Assembly (NCBI GenBank): GCA_030637965.1
Contig: DAOWFO010000023.1
Location: forward strand, 1-15,062
DNA length: 15,062 nt
Direction of reading: 5' to 3'
Source: Thermoplasmata archaeon
GTDB lineage: Archaea > Thermoplasmatota > E2 > DHVEG-1
Positions 13,562 to 15,062 of the stretch are shown here, in pieces; the stretch's first letter is position 1, and each line of letters opens with the position of its first letter. Both the position numbers and the translations under genes were made by a program. The notes below the pieces were generated by a model. The model ran no database searches and was not told where the DNA came from. It saw only the letters and a list, made by a program, of their open reading frames with translations.

Positions 13562-14788
13562 TTGCATTATGTAATAATTGGGAATGGCGGTGCAGGAGTA
13601 AGTGCACTTCAGGCTATTAGAGAGATAGATATTAAATCTGATGTTACTATTATCTCGCGTGAACAATATCCTCCCTACTCACCATGTTCACTTCCTAATT
13701 TAATTGCAGGTGAAGTGGACAAACCTACTATTTTTCGGTTTGACAAACAATTCTATCATCGTCTTAATGCAAGGTTCATTAAAAACGCTGAGGCGATCCA
13801 AATACTACTGCAAAATAAAGAGGTCAAACTCTCGAATAGAAAGATGGTCAAGTTTGACAAGTTGCTAATTGCCACAGGTGCAAAACCCATCACTCCAAAG
13901 GGGATAAATGGATTAGAACTCGATGGTGTACATATTATGGGTACTCTTGATTCTGCTCTGGGAATACTAGCTCATTTAAATAAGGGTGTCAAACATGCAG
14001 TTGTATTAGGTGGTGGTTTTATGGGAATTGAAACTGCTATTATGTTAACAAAAAGGGAGATAGAAGTAAGTGTTGTCGAGATGTTACCTTATATTCTATC
14101 TAGAATGCTGGATCCTGATATGTCTGAGAAAGTGGGTGAGATTCTAAAAGATCATGGTATAAAACTTGTTTTAAATGATTCTATGAAGAGTATCAATGGT
14201 GATGAGAAGGTTTCAGGTGTTTCTCTTAGTAAAACTAAGTTGCATTGTGGCATGGTAGTAATAGCTATAGGTGTTACGCCAAACATTGAATTGGTTAAAG
14301 ATTTTGGTATAAAAGTTAATCAAGGTATCATTGTAGATTCAACGATGCAGACCAATATTAAAGACATCTATGCTGCTGGAGATATTACAGAGGTACGAGA
14401 TCAGATTGAGGGCAAACAAGGCTTATTTGCTATTTGGCCAAATGCGATAGAGCAGGGATGGATCGCGGGTTCAAACATGGCCAATAAAAAAATTATATAT
14501 GATGGTGCTGAGGTTGTAAATGTGCTTGATGTGTTCGATACGCCAGTTGTAGCTATGGGGCGAACATCTAAAGAGATGGGTAAATGCAAGGCTATTACTC
14601 GTAATACTCCCACCTCATCTAAAAAGATACTTTTAAAAAATAATAAAATAGTCGGACTTCAGTTTGTTGGAACTATACAAAACGTTGGAACTTTTTATAG
14701 TCTTATGAAAAAAGGTTCCGATGTTGGTGGTATTTTGGATAGATTGTTGGATGATAATTTTGTGATTGCTCCTGATATTGTTTTTTAA
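13562..14788 (+). CDS. FAD-dependent NAD(P)H oxidoreductase with active-site-like Cys42
   Basis: A pyridine-nucleotide-disulfide oxidoreductase of the NADH oxidase/CoA-disulfide reductase type, 408 residues. FAD binding is shown by IIGNGGAGVSA (5-15), ATGAKP (104-109) and the second FAD motif IYAAGDITEV (269-278); NAD(P)H binding by VVLGGGFMGIETA (147-159). PPYSPCSLPNLIAGE (37-51) places Cys42 where CoA-disulfide reductases hold their redox-active Cys43. The C-terminal part is close to the usual dimerisation domain but short. It starts at TTG 13562: AAAGGAGAG (13546-13554) lies seven bases before it, and the FAD motif begins right there. As last gene of the operon it could pass NAD(P)H electrons to a ferredoxin or flavin, reduce the enoyl-CoA product, or protect the oxygen-sensitive HgdB-like protein; the sequence does not decide. 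Confidence 0.9.
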   Translation: MHYVIIGNGGAGVSALQAIREIDIKSDVTIISREQYPPYSPCSLPNLIAGEVDKPTIFRFDKQFYHRLNARFIKNAEAIQILLQNKEVKLSNRKMVKFDKLLIATGAKPITPKGINGLELDGVHIMGTLDSALGILAHLNKGVKHAVVLGGGFMGIETAIMLTKREIEVSVVEMLPYILSRMLDPDMSEKVGEILKDHGIKLVLNDSMKSINGDEKVSGVSLSKTKLHCGMVVIAIGVTPNIELVKDFGIKVNQGIIVDSTMQTNIKDIYAAGDITEVRDQIEGKQGLFAIWPNAIEQGWIAGSNMANKKIIYDGAEVVNVLDVFDTPVVAMGRTSKEMGKCKAITRNTPTSSKKILLKNNKIVGLQFVGTIQNVGTFYSLMKKGSDVGGILDRLLDDNFVIAPDIVF

Positions 14789-14965
14789 TCCTTATTAATA
14801 TTTTGTTAACAATAGTTTTAATAGACATAATTTACAAGAGGAAGGAGCCCCTATTATACGTAGGAGTTGAATCAATATGGAACAGCAACAAATAAACCTT
14901 CTTGTTCTCCATCAAACTTTCCAATTCTTACCATATTCTACCTCTTTCAATCTACAATTTCATAA
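14789..14965. other. Convergent gap without a supported gene
   Basis: This 177-base stretch separates the FAD oxidoreductase from the converging partial gene. TTGTTAACAA (14803-14812) is a perfect ten-base palindrome 15 bases after the stop. A plus-strand frame opens at ATG 14877 and runs off the window, and a minus-strand frame encodes 20 residues (14934-14872, behind an AGAGGT). Neither is convincing: the plus frame is the complement of a good membrane-protein tail, and the minus frame is very short. Confidence 0.35.
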
Positions 14966-15062
14966 CTATTTCTTTTCTTCAATCCATTCTTCTTTATTTT
15001 CTGGTTTTTTAACTTCTGGTATTATTACTAATATTGTAGTGATAATCCCAATCACTATGGAT
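14966..15062 (-). CDS. C-terminal tail of a probable membrane protein
   Basis: The minus strand is open from the window edge to a TAG at 14968-14966. The 31 visible residues are a hydrophobic helix (IVIGIITTILVIIP) followed by a charged tail (KKPENKEEWIEEKK), typical of the last membrane segment and cytoplasmic end of a transporter. A second sodium:solute symporter is possible by analogy with the left edge of the window, but too little is visible to name a family. Confidence 0.5.
   Translation of the reverse strand, partial: SIVIGIITTILVIIPEVKKPENKEEWIEEKK

Noticed and set aside
14877..15062. Plus-strand frame open to the window end behind a TAGGAG
   Set aside because: Its protein is Ser/Phe/Thr-rich without recognisable character, and its second half is the complement of a credible membrane-protein C-terminus on the minus strand.

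Overview
The window looks like AT-rich archaeal chromosome. Several genes have TATA-like boxes (TTTATA/TTTAAAT types) about 25-35 bases before their start codons, sometimes leaving almost no leader. Other genes, mostly internal to operons, carry strong GGAGG-type ribosome binding sites, and three genes probably start at UUG. A MoaD/SAMP-like protein ending in Gly-Gly fits an archaeon. The lineage cannot be fixed from this sequence; an anaerobic heterotroph is my inference. I see no rRNA, tRNA, CRISPR array or insertion sequence.

Layout. Positions 1-486 (minus) hold the N-terminal part of a sodium:solute symporter, facing a dyad-containing divergent promoter. Positions 578-5868 (plus) are an acyl-CoA module: a PaaG-like crotonase without catalytic glutamates, a LiuC-type methylglutaconyl-CoA hydratase, and a methylcrotonyl-CoA carboxylase made of a biotin carboxylase, a separate biotin carrier and a carboxyltransferase. 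The carboxylase and carrier abut in the same frame, separated only by a TAG stop. Positions 5939-7798 (plus) hold a hypothetical 99-aa protein, a 334-base gap, a 43-aa small gene with a clear ribosome binding site, a Nudix-fold protein with a degenerate box, and a MoaD-like beta-grasp protein. A radical SAM gene and a 2-hydroxyacyl-CoA dehydratase activator follow on the minus strand (9589 down to 7838). Divergent from the activator, a four-gene run (9702-14788, plus) encodes a single HgdB/BcrC-like iron-sulfur protein, an acyl-CoA ligase, a ketopantoate-reductase-like dehydrogenase and an FAD/NAD(P)H oxidoreductase with an active-site-like cysteine. The window closes with the C-terminal tail of a second probable membrane protein (minus).

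Working model. The left module fits oxidative catabolism of leucine-type branched acyl-CoAs: methylcrotonyl-CoA to methylglutaconyl-CoA to HMG-CoA. The right module has the parts for a reductive route: 2-oxo acid to 2-hydroxy acid, then CoA activation, then radical dehydration driven by an ATP-dependent activator. Together they could form a Stickland-like oxidative/reductive pair supplied by a nearby transporter. The unusual point is that only one dehydratase-type subunit is present, where classical enzymes have two. It could therefore be a homodimeric dehydratase or a member of the double-cubane-cluster or YjiM-like branch with an unknown substrate. Coupling of the two modules is inference; the individual family calls are mostly secure.
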